Shown here: positions 53,914 through 63,298 of the stretch, piece after piece
How the letters are laid out: each line of letters opens with the position of its first letter
How positions within the stretch are numbered: position 1 is the first letter of the stretch
Assembly (NCBI GenBank): GCA_963824985.1
Contig: CAWGRQ010000047.1
Span: 1-64,000 of the forward strand
Length of the DNA stretch: 64,000 nt
Direction of reading: 5' to 3'
DNA from: JAFNAG01 sp963824985
GTDB lineage: Bacteria > Acidobacteriota > UBA6911
Position numbers and translations under genes: made by a program
The notes under the pieces: model-generated
Told to the model about the DNA's origin: nothing
The model's input: the letters and a program-made list of their open reading frames with translations, nothing else
Databases searched by the model: none

Positions 53914-54960
53914 CTAGGCATAGATCCGGCAAGAGGACGCCTTGAAACTGATCCATATCTCCCTGCCGATTTCCAGGTCGAGGGCCCGCAAGGCCTCGCC
54001 GGATACGATCGACACCATTTTCACGCCAATATCGACGGTCACTTCAAACCCGAGTCTTGCCGCCGCAATATCCTTAATTTTCCCCCGGAAGTGGTTGCGG
54101 CTGCTGCTTTCCTCCCGGGACTGAGCAAGGCTGATCTCATCGGGCCGGATGATGAGATAGGCCTCCCCATCCGGCACCTCAGTCAGGCAGAATATCGTGA
54201 TGTTCCCGCAGATAAAGTGTTTCAAATCGCTGCCCGGAATGCCGCGCACATTTCCCTGGAGATAGTTTTTCACGCCCACGAACTGGGCGATAAATTCCGA
54301 TCTAGGGCGCTGAAACACCTCTTCCGGAGGAGCGACATGAACCAGTTCACCGTTCTCCATGATGCCGATCCGCGTCGCCAGTGAAATCGCCTCTTCGTAA
54401 TCGTGGGTTACATGCACCATGGTAATCCCCTGGCGATTGAGGCTTCTCAGCAGGGCCCGCAGTTCGTTCCTGGATTTCACGTCGAGGGACGACAGCGGCT
54501 CATCCAGAAGGAACAGATCCGATCCTGCGGCCAGGCTTCTCGCCAGCGCGGTTCTCTGATATTCGCCGCCGGAGAGCGTTTCGGGCAGACGGTCGAGCTT
54601 GTCCGCGATCCCGGTCTGCTCCGCCGCCCGCCCCACCCGTTCCGCAATCCGGGCGTGGCGCCGGCATTTCAGAGGGTAGGCGATATTTTCATACACAGAC
54701 AGGTGCGGGAACAGATCGGCGTCCTGATACACGATGCTGAGATTCCGCCGCTGAATGCTTTCGTCCGTAATCTCCTTCCCGCGCAGGTAGATCTTCCCGG
54801 CCTCGGGCTTCACCAACCCGGCAAGGGTCTCGAGCAGAACGCTTTTCCCGACTCCGGACAGGCCGAGGATGACAAAATAATCCCCTTTTTCCACGGCGAA
54901 GCCGATGTTTTTCAAGGCGAAGCTGCCCAGGCGCAGCGACAGGTTGGTTACCTTCAGCAT
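53914..54960 (-). CDS. tungstate/molybdate ABC transporter, ATP-binding protein
   Basis: The 348-residue protein has Walker A (GLSGVGKSVLLETLAGL), Q-loop (IVYQDADLFPHLSVYENIAYPL), signature (LSGGEYQRTALARSL), Walker B (DLFLLDEPLSSLD) and H-loop (VHVTHDYEEA), then a C-terminal regulatory region (IIRPDEISLAQSREESSSRNHFRGKIKDIAAARLGFEVTVDIGVKMVSIV) of the TOBE/Mop type, which in ModC/WtpC senses oxyanion. It is encoded 1 bp after the permease. Confidence 0.88.
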   Translation of the reverse strand: MLKVTNLSLRLGSFALKNIGFAVEKGDYFVILGLSGVGKSVLLETLAGLVKPEAGKIYLRGKEITDESIQRRNLSIVYQDADLFPHLSVYENIAYPLKCRRHARIAERVGRAAEQTGIADKLDRLPETLSGGEYQRTALARSLAAGSDLFLLDEPLSSLDVKSRNELRALLRSLNRQGITMVHVTHDYEEAISLATRIGIMENGELVHVAPPEEVFQRPRSEFIAQFVGVKNYLQGNVRGIPGSDLKHFICGNITIFCLTEVPDGEAYLIIRPDEISLAQSREESSSRNHFRGKIKDIAAARLGFEVTVDIGVKMVSIVSGEALRALDLEIGREIWISFKASSCRIYA

Positions 54961-54961
54961 G

Positions 54962-55738
54962 TCAGATCTTCTTTTTGACCAGCCGCAGAAAGATGAATAT
55001 CAGGAGACAGACGGTCAGAAACACCGCTGCGACTGGCGCCGAGTACTTCAATCCGTAGGACGTGAACCTTTCAAAAATAAGCACCGGCGCAGTCTTGGGG
55101 TTATAGGCCACAATGACCACCGCGCCGAACTCGCTCATGCCCCGGGCCCACATCAGGATCAGCCCGGACAGGATGGAACGCCAGGCCAGAGGGAGTGAGA
55201 TGGTGAAGAACACCCGGCTCGGGGAGGCCCCCAGGGTGAGCGCGATCCGTTCCAGCCGTTCGGGCACGCCGGCGAAGCCGTCGCGGGCCGCGTTGATGAG
55301 GAAGGGGATGCTGACGAACGCCATGGCCAGCATGATCCCGGCCGGGCGCCCTACAAACCGCAATCCAAAAATATCGGCAGCCCGGCCGAGGGCGCTGTCC
55401 CGGCTGATCACCCCCAACACCGCAATGCCCGCCGCGGTGTGCGGAATGATGATCGGGAGGTCGACGATGCCGTTGACCACGCCCTTAAGCGGAAAGGATT
55501 TTCGGGCCAGCAGATACGCCAGGGGAATCGCAAGCAGGGAGAAAAGCAGCGTGCCCCCCAGCGACACCCACAGGCTGAGCCAGACGCTGTCCCGGACTTC
55601 CTCGCTGCCAACCGCCTCGGCAAGCGAACCCGGCGATGCCTGGAGGTACATCCCGGCAATCGGTGCGATGATGAACAGCAACACCACACCGCCGAGAAAG
55701 GTGAATGTCAGATTGAGTCCGGATCTTTCATTCAACAC
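54962..55738 (-). CDS. tungstate/molybdate ABC transporter, permease
   Basis: The 258-residue protein has six membrane helices and the binding-protein-dependent permease loop in GVPERLERIALTLGASPSRVFFTISLPLAWRSILSGLILMWARGMSEFGAVVIVAYNPKTAPVLIFERFTSYGL, which is very like WtpB/ModB. It would carry tungstate or molybdate delivered by the binding protein encoded upstream. The ATPase gene starts right after it. Confidence 0.88.
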   Translation of the reverse strand: MLNERSGLNLTFTFLGGVVLLFIIAPIAGMYLQASPGSLAEAVGSEEVRDSVWLSLWVSLGGTLLFSLLAIPLAYLLARKSFPLKGVVNGIVDLPIIIPHTAAGIAVLGVISRDSALGRAADIFGLRFVGRPAGIMLAMAFVSIPFLINAARDGFAGVPERLERIALTLGASPSRVFFTISLPLAWRSILSGLILMWARGMSEFGAVVIVAYNPKTAPVLIFERFTSYGLKYSAPVAAVFLTVCLLIFIFLRLVKKKI

Positions 55739-55792
55739 GCGTCATCATCCAATAGTTGTATCTGTTCAGCCCTGTGGTCAGAGACAGCAAAA

Positions 55793-55980
55793 AGCTGCCA
55801 CAGATTTTATGCAGGCACCACCAGAAACCGATTCCACAGATTTTATGCAGGCACCACAAGAAACCGGTCTTTCTTGCAGCCTCCAGGATACAGGCAAAGA
55901 CGACGACATCATTTGGCGCGCCTCGTTATGCGCATGCCCCATGCATATGAATCCGTGAAATCCGTGGCTGCTTTTAAAAA
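55793..55980. repeat. 36-bp tandem repeat inside an inverted CACGGATT-type element
   Basis: CCACAGATTTTATGCAGGCA CCAC plus AGAAACCG occurs twice (55,798-55,833 and 55,834-55,869), and the far end reads GAATCCGTGAAATCCGTGGC (55,948-55,968). It separates the permease from the binding-protein gene of one transporter. Confidence 0.7.
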
Positions 55981-55991
55981 GGCCAAGTAAT

Positions 55992-56963
55992 TTATCTGAC
56001 CGCATACTTTCTGAACTCGCCGGGAAGCCGGTCGTACCATGCGCATGCCGAGGGGACCACGGCCGGTTGCCCCAGCTGTTCCATGACCTTCAGGCCCTTG
56101 TCTTTGGCCAGCAGATAGTGAAGGAATCGCCGCGCCATTTCCGGATTCGGCGCATTCTTCGGGATGGTCACGCCGTAGACCATGGAGCTGCCCGCCTGCG
56201 TGATATTTTCGCCCGGCTTGAGGCCGTCGAGCTCGACAGAGACTTTCCGATAATAGTTTTCGAATGCCGCGCTCTTCAGATTGATGGCATCGGGCAGGGT
56301 CAGGAACTTCAGTCCGTGCTGCTCGGCCACAGATCGATAGAGAAAGATGTAATCGATTTCCCCGGTTTCGAGCAGGGCGAGAAGATCGACCTCCTTCGGC
56401 CTGATGTATTCGATGTCCTTCTGAAGCAATCTTCCGGCCAGGCCGGGCTTCCCGTAATGAAGTTCGGCAAGCTTCAGGGTCAGGATCGTGCGATAGCCGC
56501 ACGGATCGGTATTGGGCTCCGCCCGGCCGAACGAGATTTTCGGATCCAGGAGGATATCGAACCAATTCCGGGCACTGATTTCGTTCGCCCTGCGGGATGC
56601 CGCCCGGTAAACGACGGTCATTTCGTTCGTGGCGAATTTCAGATTCCAATCCGCGTACCTGGGGATCAGCAGCGTATCGATCACGAGATAATCGGAGGAG
56701 GCGAAAACATCGCAAGGCTTGTGGAGCTCCGATATTTTACGGGCGCATTCCCGGCTGCCTGCGATCTCTCTAAGCACATCCACGCCGGGATTCTCTTTTT
56801 TGAAGCCTTCGATGATCCGCTCGAAAGGAATCGCCAGGCTGCCGGCGTGGAAGATAATGAGCTGACCGCCGGGGGCCAACTCGTGCCCGGCCGCCTCCAG
56901 GGTTGCCAACAACAGAGCCAGGATTGCCAGAATTTTCAGGATGCCATATCTCGGCGATTTCAT
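55992..56963 (-). CDS. wtpA: tungstate/molybdate-binding periplasmic protein (WtpA-like)
   Basis: The 323-residue protein has a signal peptide (GILKILAILALLLATLEAAG) and the WtpA order LIIFHAGSLAIPFERIIEGFKKENPGVDVLREIAGSRECARKISELHKPCDVFASSDYLVIDTLLIPRYADWNLKFATNEMTVVY, FGRAEPNTDPCGYRT, and YIFLYRSVAEQHGLKFLTLP. These residues line the oxyanion site in the WtpA/ModA-like family, which prefers tungstate in several anaerobes. GGGGGTATGA lies before the ATG. Confidence 0.88.
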   Translation of the reverse strand: MKSPRYGILKILAILALLLATLEAAGHELAPGGQLIIFHAGSLAIPFERIIEGFKKENPGVDVLREIAGSRECARKISELHKPCDVFASSDYLVIDTLLIPRYADWNLKFATNEMTVVYRAASRRANEISARNWFDILLDPKISFGRAEPNTDPCGYRTILTLKLAELHYGKPGLAGRLLQKDIEYIRPKEVDLLALLETGEIDYIFLYRSVAEQHGLKFLTLPDAINLKSAAFENYYRKVSVELDGLKPGENITQAGSSMVYGVTIPKNAPNPEMARRFLHYLLAKDKGLKVMEQLGQPAVVPSACAWYDRLPGEFRKYAVR

Positions 56964-57040
56964 TCATACCCCCTCAGGATCCGGCCGGAGAGTATCGGCC
57001 CGAACACTCCGGAGCCGCGGATGTCCGCCGGAGACGTTCA

Positions 57041-57958
57041 TCATAGCAAATGAGGCGGAAGTTCAGGCAGACAGAACGAAGTCTCGACCCGTCCGTCGCA
57101 ACTCCCGCAGCGGAACTCGGCATTGAGCTGGACACACTTTATCCCCTTTTCCGTCGACCAGGACAAATGCCAGCGGCCTCCGCACTCCAGACATGCGCGA
57201 GACATGACCAGGCGCACCTCCAGCAACCGTCGCTTACCTCCCGGATGAGGCAGGCGCAGTTTCCGGATTCTGAAATCGCCGATCCGGGTGTCGCGAAGCT
57301 CGGCCAGCAGCGTGCGGAAGAAGCTGAGGGAATCCCGCGTTTTTTTGGCCGCCAGCTTTCGGCCGGCCGCGGTGCGCATGTTAAAGGGAAGGCAGGCCGC
57401 ATAAGTCAATTCCTTGCTCAGATGGCCGGTAACCGCCGACAGGGGCGTCCGGCCGCGAAGCGCCGATTTGGCAAAAAAGCCGGCAACCCCCAGCGCTCCG
57501 AACTTGGAGAGAAAATCGGCGTCGTGGACGATGTCGGCCACGACATTCCTGCGCGCCTTTTCGTTGTACAGAGCTTTGAGAGCGGCAAGTACGCGCTTGA
57601 GGTCGCCTCCTTTCATGCGGGAGCGGCGCAACAGAGTAGCGGCCACGCGAGCCGATTCTGATTCCTCGGGGATTTCTCCGGCATGGTATTCCCCGCCTGA
57701 AAACTTCCCGGCATCGTGAACCAGGGCGGTGATAACCGGGATCAGGGGGTCGCGGCCTTCCGCCCGGGCTAGTTGGTCGGCAATGCGGGCCACGAAGGTG
57801 GAGTGTTCCCAGAGAAAACTCTCCATGGGCCTCGAGGCGCCTTCATACCGGGCTTCGGATTCGCAAATCGCGTTCCTGATCTTTTGAATCAGGCCGGGAA
57901 CGCGCGATTCGACCAATGCAGAATAATCAGATTTGCCTGCCTTCACAGTCGTGTCCAT
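57041..57958 (-). CDS. HD-domain protein with C-terminal zinc ribbon
   Basis: The 305-residue protein has an HD phosphohydrolase domain (FLWEHSTFVARIADQLA, ITALVHDAGKFSGGEYHAGEIPEESESARVA, IVHDADFLSKFGALGVAGFF) and a C-terminal part with CLECGGRWHLSW and CGSCDGRVETSFCLPELPPHLL, two Cys pairs that could hold zinc. The combination is unusual. It is encoded 78 bp upstream of wtpA on the same strand, so a link with Mo/W enzymes (for example formate dehydrogenase maturation) is possible but unproved. Intact. Confidence 0.7.
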   Translation of the reverse strand: MDTTVKAGKSDYSALVESRVPGLIQKIRNAICESEARYEGASRPMESFLWEHSTFVARIADQLARAEGRDPLIPVITALVHDAGKFSGGEYHAGEIPEESESARVAATLLRRSRMKGGDLKRVLAALKALYNEKARRNVVADIVHDADFLSKFGALGVAGFFAKSALRGRTPLSAVTGHLSKELTYAACLPFNMRTAAGRKLAAKKTRDSLSFFRTLLAELRDTRIGDFRIRKLRLPHPGGKRRLLEVRLVMSRACLECGGRWHLSWSTEKGIKCVQLNAEFRCGSCDGRVETSFCLPELPPHLL

Positions 57959-58088
57959 ATCTGGGCAACAGTCTTAAAAGAGATCCCTTGGAGCCCACCC
58001 GCAGACGTTAGCGCAATTATGCCCACGAGTATTTAGTACTGATTCATAAATACGGTGACGTATCCCAGCCGCAAGGCAGGAGTGCAAA

Positions 58089-58194
58089 GAATTTGTCATT
58101 TCTCATTGGTGATTTGCCATTTGTTATTGAATCCAGCCAGTTTCAAAACCGTCAAATGGCCAATGACAATTGACAATTCGCAAATGACAAATTC
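58089..58194. repeat. MITE-like element with 13-bp inverted ends
   Basis: GAATTTGTCATTT and AAATGACAAATTC bound a 106-bp sequence with further inner dyads (TTTGCCATTTG / CAAATGGCCAAT). It fills much of the 340-bp spacer; no gene seen there. Confidence 0.7.
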
Positions 58195-58295
58195 TAAGGA
58201 TCCGCGCTTCTGCAGCTTTGGCTGTACCCCTCCCGACCCGACCTACGCTTTTCTTACTGGCGGAAATACGATTCTGTATTTAGGAAATCGAGTAC

Positions 58296-59177
58296 TCAGC
58301 GCCCGCCGAGGGTGTCCAGCTGGGCACGCGGATTGTAATCGTACGCACCCGCCGAGGACACGTGCAATGTCCCGGGGACCGTCACCGGCGGTTCCCCCTT
58401 GATCCCCTTTACAAGCTCGAAGGCATGATCCACGCGCTTCTCTTCCCCCTCGATCGACAGCACCACAGCCCCCTCGGATCCGCCCACGCCACCGGACCCT
58501 ATGTGGGTGGCCTTCACTCCTGCCAGAACCGCCAGGGACTCAACCTCGGTCAGTACCTTGCCCAGGATGACCGGCGTCACCCGAACGGGAAGGCCCATAC
58601 TGTACCTGAAGGCGAACACTCCCGAGTGTTTGGCCGCTTCGATGACCGAAGGAATCAGCTTCTCCAGCCCGACCGGCATGATCAGATGTGATCCCCTGGG
58701 AGTTACGACCGGCCAGGCCATGCCAATCGTCCCCCCGACGAGCGATGAGGTGAAAATGCCCGCATTGCCGTCCGGATCAATGGCATTGGCCCCCTTGATA
58801 AATACATCGTCGGGGCCAAAGGTGAGGATCTCCACCTTGGAATCGGCCCCCTCGACCACCTTGCCCTTGCGGATGACATGGTGCATGCAAGGGGGCGGAC
58901 CGGCATTGCCGTTGGTGATGCCGGCACAGACCATGCCGACGGTCTGGCCGGCCTTGGGCTCGATGCGGACTCCCAGAAGCTCTTCCGTGACGTATGCATT
59001 GGTGACGCCCCGGCCGATAATAATCGTTCCCTCTGCCAGAGCCTGCCGGACCTCGGGGAGCGCCGCCGTGGCTTTCGCCAGCAGGCGCCGCGATTCACTC
59101 GGGTTTAATACGATCAGCGCCGCGGCCCAGTCTTTGGCTCGGGCCGGCTTCCGTGGCACTTCAACTTCGTAAAACAT
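58296..59177 (-). CDS. conserved hypothetical protein, 293 aa
   Basis: The intact soluble protein starts MFYEVEVPRKPARAKDWAAALIVLNPSESRRLLAKATAALPEVRQAL and contains IIIGRGVTNAYVTEELLG, ILTFGPDDVFIKGANAIDPDGNAGI, GGTIGMAWPVVTPRGSHLIMPVGLEKLIPS and SGGVGGSEGAVVLSIEG, with Gly-rich loops suggesting a nucleotide- or phosphate-binding fold. I do not recognise the family. GGAGGAAGGAACC precedes ATG 59177, so the frame up to 59222 is not used. Confidence 0.6.
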   Translation of the reverse strand: MFYEVEVPRKPARAKDWAAALIVLNPSESRRLLAKATAALPEVRQALAEGTIIIGRGVTNAYVTEELLGVRIEPKAGQTVGMVCAGITNGNAGPPPCMHHVIRKGKVVEGADSKVEILTFGPDDVFIKGANAIDPDGNAGIFTSSLVGGTIGMAWPVVTPRGSHLIMPVGLEKLIPSVIEAAKHSGVFAFRYSMGLPVRVTPVILGKVLTEVESLAVLAGVKATHIGSGGVGGSEGAVVLSIEGEEKRVDHAFELVKGIKGEPPVTVPGTLHVSSAGAYDYNPRAQLDTLGGR

Positions 59178-59374
59178 GGTTCCTTCCTCCGCAGTTTTCG
59201 GAATGTAACAGGTTGGGTGCAATCCCTGCCGTTGCGTCTCTCACGGCTCGCCCCCCCGGCATACGCGTCGCGAGTATAAATGATGGGATCCAGAATCTCC
59301 AAAATTGATTTCAGGCGGCATGCCTGCCGAACTGCTCGGGGGAATTGGAGAATCGGATTTGAGGGAAGGCATCT

Positions 59375-59659
59375 ATTTAGCCGATGCTGAACAGCAGAAC
59401 GCAAAGACGCAAGGACGCAAAGAGATTCCTTTCGGTTCGCGGGCATGGGCGGCCTTCGGCCGCATCCTTGGGCGAGCCGCGGGAGAAAGCGCAATCCTCC
59501 TGAGTAGCCGCTGCCCGCGCTTTCTCCCGCGGCTCGCCCAAGGATGCGCCAGCGCGAAGCGCGGCGCCCACGCCTGTTGCTCAGTCGATCTTTGCGCCCT
59601 TGCGCCCCCGCGTCTTTGCGTTTTGCTTCTTCATCCATTTGATTTGGCTAAACAATTAC
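59375..59659. repeat. palindromic element of about 285 bp, copy 2
   Basis: It runs from TTTAGCCGATGCTGAAC to GGCTAAACAATTAC with the same nested inverted repeats as copy 1. The following 260 bp (59,660-59,920) show no gene or other structure I can name. Confidence 0.9.
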
Positions 59660-59920
59660 GAGGGAAGAGGTATGATCCGTCATGATTTGAGTCGGCGGCT
59701 CACGCCGGGTGCAAGCGTCTGCAACCATTGGAGCTGCGCCCCGGGCGGTTATGACGCGCGGACATTGAGCCGTACGATCGTTCGATTTTTTTGAAGCGGA
59801 TTCACGAAGAGGGGGGAAAGATGAGGCGGATGCCATTTAGGGCTTTGATCCTGGTTTCGTGTTTGGCGTTGGGATCGGGAATGAGCTGAACAATTACCGC
59901 CGGCAGCGCCTGCATTGCGC

Positions 59921-61318
59921 TCACTTGCCCGTATAGAGACTGATGATACGATCGATCGCGCGCCGGCAAACCGCGCAGAAGCCGACTTCGTCCCGGGTGA
60001 ACATGATGCAATCCACCTGCGGGCGGTAGTAGCCTTTGCTTTCATACATCGCCCCCTCGAACGCCCCCACCTTGCCGGCGTTCGGGCTCGATCCGAGCAG
60101 TTTCGTTTCGCGCTCCCGCTCGTCTCGGAAGAGCGCTTCCATTTCCTGTTCCGGACGTTTTCGGGCACGGATGTCCGCCCGCCGCGCCTGGATTTCCTTC
60201 TGTTCCTCTTCGAAACTGTCCTTGGGCCAGGGTGTAGGCAACGGGGTGCCCGCCTGAATCAGGTCCTTCCACCGGCCGCCCAGAGGATCGGCGGTCACAT
60301 TCGGTTCCCAGGGTTCCGGCCGGTCCGCGGGGCCTTCATAGGCCACCGCCGAGGTGTAGTACTCATCCGCCAGGCCGGCGAAGTGGTGCCCGAATTCGTG
60401 CACAAAAATGTAAGAGGTGAAGGCGTTGTCGGCGGCAACCGTGGCATAGAGATTGAAGATTCCCCCGCCGCCATACTTGTGGTCGTTGACGATGATTTCA
60501 ACGAACTCATAGGGGGCCGCGGCCGCCGCTTCGCGCATCCGCTTGTTGTCAAAGGTCAGGACATACCGCTCCGACCCGAAGGCATCATAGCTTGCGCGCA
60601 GCGGGGAGCGGCGCGCAACACCGTCGGAAGGCCGGGCCACTCCACTCTCATCGGCCGGGGTGTCAACCGCCCAGACATTGAAGTCGTTCCGGCGTTCCCT
60701 GAAGGGCGAGACAGCAAAGAGGAGTTCGGCCATACGTTGAGCATCGCCATGCCATTTCTCCATCTCCGCCGCTGTATAGCCGTCACCCATGAGGAGCAGA
60801 TCGACCTTGTCGCGCGGAGAACCGTTCTTCATCACCGCCCACACTCCGGCCTGGGGCGCAGGGGTGCGATCGACCATGGCGTCCGCGGGATCGATCAGGA
60901 TCGACCACACCTCTCGAAACGCGTTGCCGGCCCCCCTCTTCTTGAGCACAACCTGAAACGGCCGCTCGGGAACCGGAAACCGGAGCGATTCGTGGAATGT
61001 GCGGTTGGTCTCCTTGGCTTCGCCGGTAGTCTCCCATTCCCCGTAAATGCTCGCAAAACCGCGGGAGAACAGGACACGATTGGTCTTCCGGTCGATGATC
61101 TGGAAAAAATACTTGCCGAGATTCGTGTCATCGATCATGCGGTTCAAGGGGCCGGGCCAGGCGCCTTCCAGTACGACACCATCCAAGGCGAACCGCTCAT
61201 CGGCCGCGTTGCCGGTGTGGAAGTAGTCGATCCGCATAGTGCGCGGCTCCGGATCCGCCGCCGCAAACAGACTGGCCAACATCATAATGATGGCGATCAA
61301 GGAACACCTCCTGGACAT
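59921..61318 (-). CDS. M64-family (IgA-peptidase-like) secreted metallopeptidase
   Basis: The 465-residue product begins MSRRCSLIAIIMMLASLFAAADPEPRTMRIDYFHTG (signal peptide), has an N-terminal beta-rich domain with LDGVVLEGAWPGPLNRMIDDTNLGKYFFQI, and the catalytic domain VDLLLMGDGYTAAEM, NDFNVWAVDTPADESG, VHEFGHHFAGLADEYY (HExxHxxxGxxD zinc site) and CIMFTRDEVGFCAVCRRAIDRIISLYTGK. M64 peptidases of gut and anaerobic bacteria are often extracellular. ATG 61318 is preferred as it opens the signal peptide directly; 61366 is an alternative. Confidence 0.9.
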   Translation of the reverse strand: MSRRCSLIAIIMMLASLFAAADPEPRTMRIDYFHTGNAADERFALDGVVLEGAWPGPLNRMIDDTNLGKYFFQIIDRKTNRVLFSRGFASIYGEWETTGEAKETNRTFHESLRFPVPERPFQVVLKKRGAGNAFREVWSILIDPADAMVDRTPAPQAGVWAVMKNGSPRDKVDLLLMGDGYTAAEMEKWHGDAQRMAELLFAVSPFRERRNDFNVWAVDTPADESGVARPSDGVARRSPLRASYDAFGSERYVLTFDNKRMREAAAAAPYEFVEIIVNDHKYGGGGIFNLYATVAADNAFTSYIFVHEFGHHFAGLADEYYTSAVAYEGPADRPEPWEPNVTADPLGGRWKDLIQAGTPLPTPWPKDSFEEEQKEIQARRADIRARKRPEQEMEALFRDERERETKLLGSSPNAGKVGAFEGAMYESKGYYRPQVDCIMFTRDEVGFCAVCRRAIDRIISLYTGK

Positions 61319-61406
61319 CGGTGAATGGACCGTATCCACTGCCAAGTAAATCCCTTGATGGGGCAAATCGCCAGAAAAATCGACGCTCTTTTCAAATCTC
61401 CCGGCA

Positions 61407-61692
61407 GTAATTGTTTAGCCAAATCAAATGGATGAAGAAGCAAAACGCAAAGACGCGGGGGCGCAAGGGCGCAAAGATCGACTGAGCAACAGGCGTGGGC
61501 GCAGCGCTTCGCGCTGGCGCATCCTTGGGCGAGCCGCGGGAGAAAGCGCGGGCAGCGGCTACTCAGGAGGATTGCGCTTTCTCCCGCGGCTCGCCCGAGG
61601 ATGCGGCCGAAGGCCGCCCACGCCCGCGAACCGAAAGGGATCTCTTTGCGTCCTTGCGGCTTTGCGTTCTGCTGTTCAGCATCGGCTAAACA
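61407..61692. repeat. palindromic element of about 285 bp, copy 3 (reverse orientation)
   Basis: It starts GTAATTGTTTAGCC and ends GGCTAAACAGATG, inverted relative to copies 1, 2 and 4, in the divergent region between the M64 and acetamidase-type genes. Confidence 0.9.
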
Positions 61693-61766
61693 GATGCTCC
61701 CGGCAAAACGCACTTCCCGGAAGTAGCGGGAGGAGTCTACAATGCCTGAACTTGTGAGGTGACTCT

Positions 61767-62825
61767 ATGCTGCGTAATTGCATCCTGGGAATTGTAACTC
61801 TGGGGATCCTGGGCCTGTCGGCTGCGGGGCAGGCTCCGGCCCCGAAAACACATCGGCTGGAGGCGACCCCGGAGACGGTCGCCTATGGCTATTACTGGTC
61901 GGAGGCGAAGCCTGCGCTTCGCATCGCGTCCGGGGACATCATCGATGTCGACACTCTCCTGACCAGTACTCCGGCGGGACTGACTCGAATGGGTGTGCCG
62001 GATACCAAGATCCAGAATTCACTTAAAGCGGTAGTAGCGGGAGTAATGAGGGACGCGCGCGGCCCCGGCGGGCATATCCTGACCGGCCCGGTATACATCG
62101 AAGGAGCGGAGCCTGGGGATGCGCTCGAGGTGAAGATCCTCGCCATCGATTTCCCGATCGATTATGGATACAACGGCTGCAGCGGATTCCTTCCGGAAAA
62201 CTGCGATCGGTCGGCGGGATCCAAGCTCATTCGGTTTGACATCAAAACCATGACGGCGGAGTTGTTCCCCGGAATCGTCATTCCACTGCGTCCCTTTTTC
62301 GGCAGCATGGGGGTAGCCCCGGCGCCCGAACTGGGCAGGGTCAGCAGCACACCCCCCGGCAGGCATGCCGGCAACATCGACAACCGTGAGCTCGTCGCGG
62401 GTTCGACCCTCTACATCCCGGTGTTTGTGTCCGGGGCGCTGTTCGAGGTCGGCGACGGACATGCCGCTCAGGGTGACGGCGAGGTCGACCAGACGGCCAT
62501 AGAAACCTCGCTGCACGGCCGCATTCAGTTGACGGTCCGGAAGAACATGAAGCTCGCGTGGCCACGGGCCGAAACGGCGACCGATTACATCAGCATGGCG
62601 GCCGATCCCGATCTGGCAAATGCCACCAGGATCGCGCTCCAGGAGATGATCGATTTCCTGGCGGGGGCCAGGGGATTGACGAAGCATCAGGCTTACCAGG
62701 TCGTCAGCATAGCCGGGAATGTGGCCATCACACAGTTGGTCGACAAACCCAACCTCGGAGTCCACGTGAAGGTGCCGAAGAGTATTTTCAAGTCGATGTC
62801 GCCATCATCCGGGCTGACCTGGTAG
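61767..62825 (+). CDS. secreted acetamidase/formamidase-family protein
   Basis: The 352-residue protein has a signal peptide (MLRNCILGIVTLGILGLSAAGQ) and the FmdA/AmdA pattern: AYGYYWSEAKPALRIASGDIIDVDTL, LTGPVYIEGAEPGDALEVKILAI, PLRPFFGSMGVAPA, SSTPPGRHAGNIDNRELVAGSTLYIPVFVSGALFEVGDGHAAQGDGEVDQTAIETSL. The GD.H..QG.GE block carries the metal-binding/catalytic residues of this family. It likely hydrolyses small amides outside the cytoplasm. TGAGGTGACTCT precedes the ATG; intact. Confidence 0.88.
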   Translation: MLRNCILGIVTLGILGLSAAGQAPAPKTHRLEATPETVAYGYYWSEAKPALRIASGDIIDVDTLLTSTPAGLTRMGVPDTKIQNSLKAVVAGVMRDARGPGGHILTGPVYIEGAEPGDALEVKILAIDFPIDYGYNGCSGFLPENCDRSAGSKLIRFDIKTMTAELFPGIVIPLRPFFGSMGVAPAPELGRVSSTPPGRHAGNIDNRELVAGSTLYIPVFVSGALFEVGDGHAAQGDGEVDQTAIETSLHGRIQLTVRKNMKLAWPRAETATDYISMAADPDLANATRIALQEMIDFLAGARGLTKHQAYQVVSIAGNVAITQLVDKPNLGVHVKVPKSIFKSMSPSSGLTW

Positions 62826-62876
62826 CCAACCTGCAGCAGGTTGCAAGCTATTGCCGCTATTACAGCAACAGCAACT

Positions 62877-63137
62877 GTTTAGCCGATGCTGAACAGCAGA
62901 ACGCAAAGACGCGAGGACGCAAAGAGATTCCTTTCGGTTCGCGGGCGTGGGCGAGCCGCGGGAGAAAGCGCAATCCTCCTGAGTAGCCGCTGCCCGCGCT
63001 TTCTCCCACGGCTCGCCCAAGGATGCGCCAGCGCGAAGCGCTGCGCCCACGCCTGTTGCTCAGTGTCGATCTTTGCGTCCTGCGCTTGCGTCTTTGCGTT
63101 ATGCTTCTTCATCCATTGATTTGGCTAAACAATTACC
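62877..63137. repeat. palindromic element, copy 4 (internal deletion)
   Basis: The copy has the same ends and arms but lacks about 30 bp (the GGCGGCCTTCGGCCGC segment present in copies 1-3), so its left inner arm is joined directly to the GCGGGCGTGGGC stretch. Confidence 0.88.
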
Positions 63138-63298
63138 AGCAACAAGGTCCGGGGAAATCGACGCATACATGCAATGATGTTCCGGCCTCGGTACTGAAGA
63201 GCATGTGGGGACCGAATGAGGCCTGACATGGCATGCAGCCGCAGGCGAAAAAAGGCGCGCCGCGGATGAGGCCAGGCGTCGGGCACGTGAAGATCGAT

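Noticed and set aside
59915..61324. Plus-strand open frame of 469 codons
   Set aside because: Antisense to the M64 peptidase with its HExxH site.
61428..61757. Repeated 'MDEEAKRKDAGAQGRKD' open frames (also near 37.2 and 59.6 kb)
   Set aside because: They come from translating the 285-bp palindromic element; they look conserved only because the DNA repeat is.
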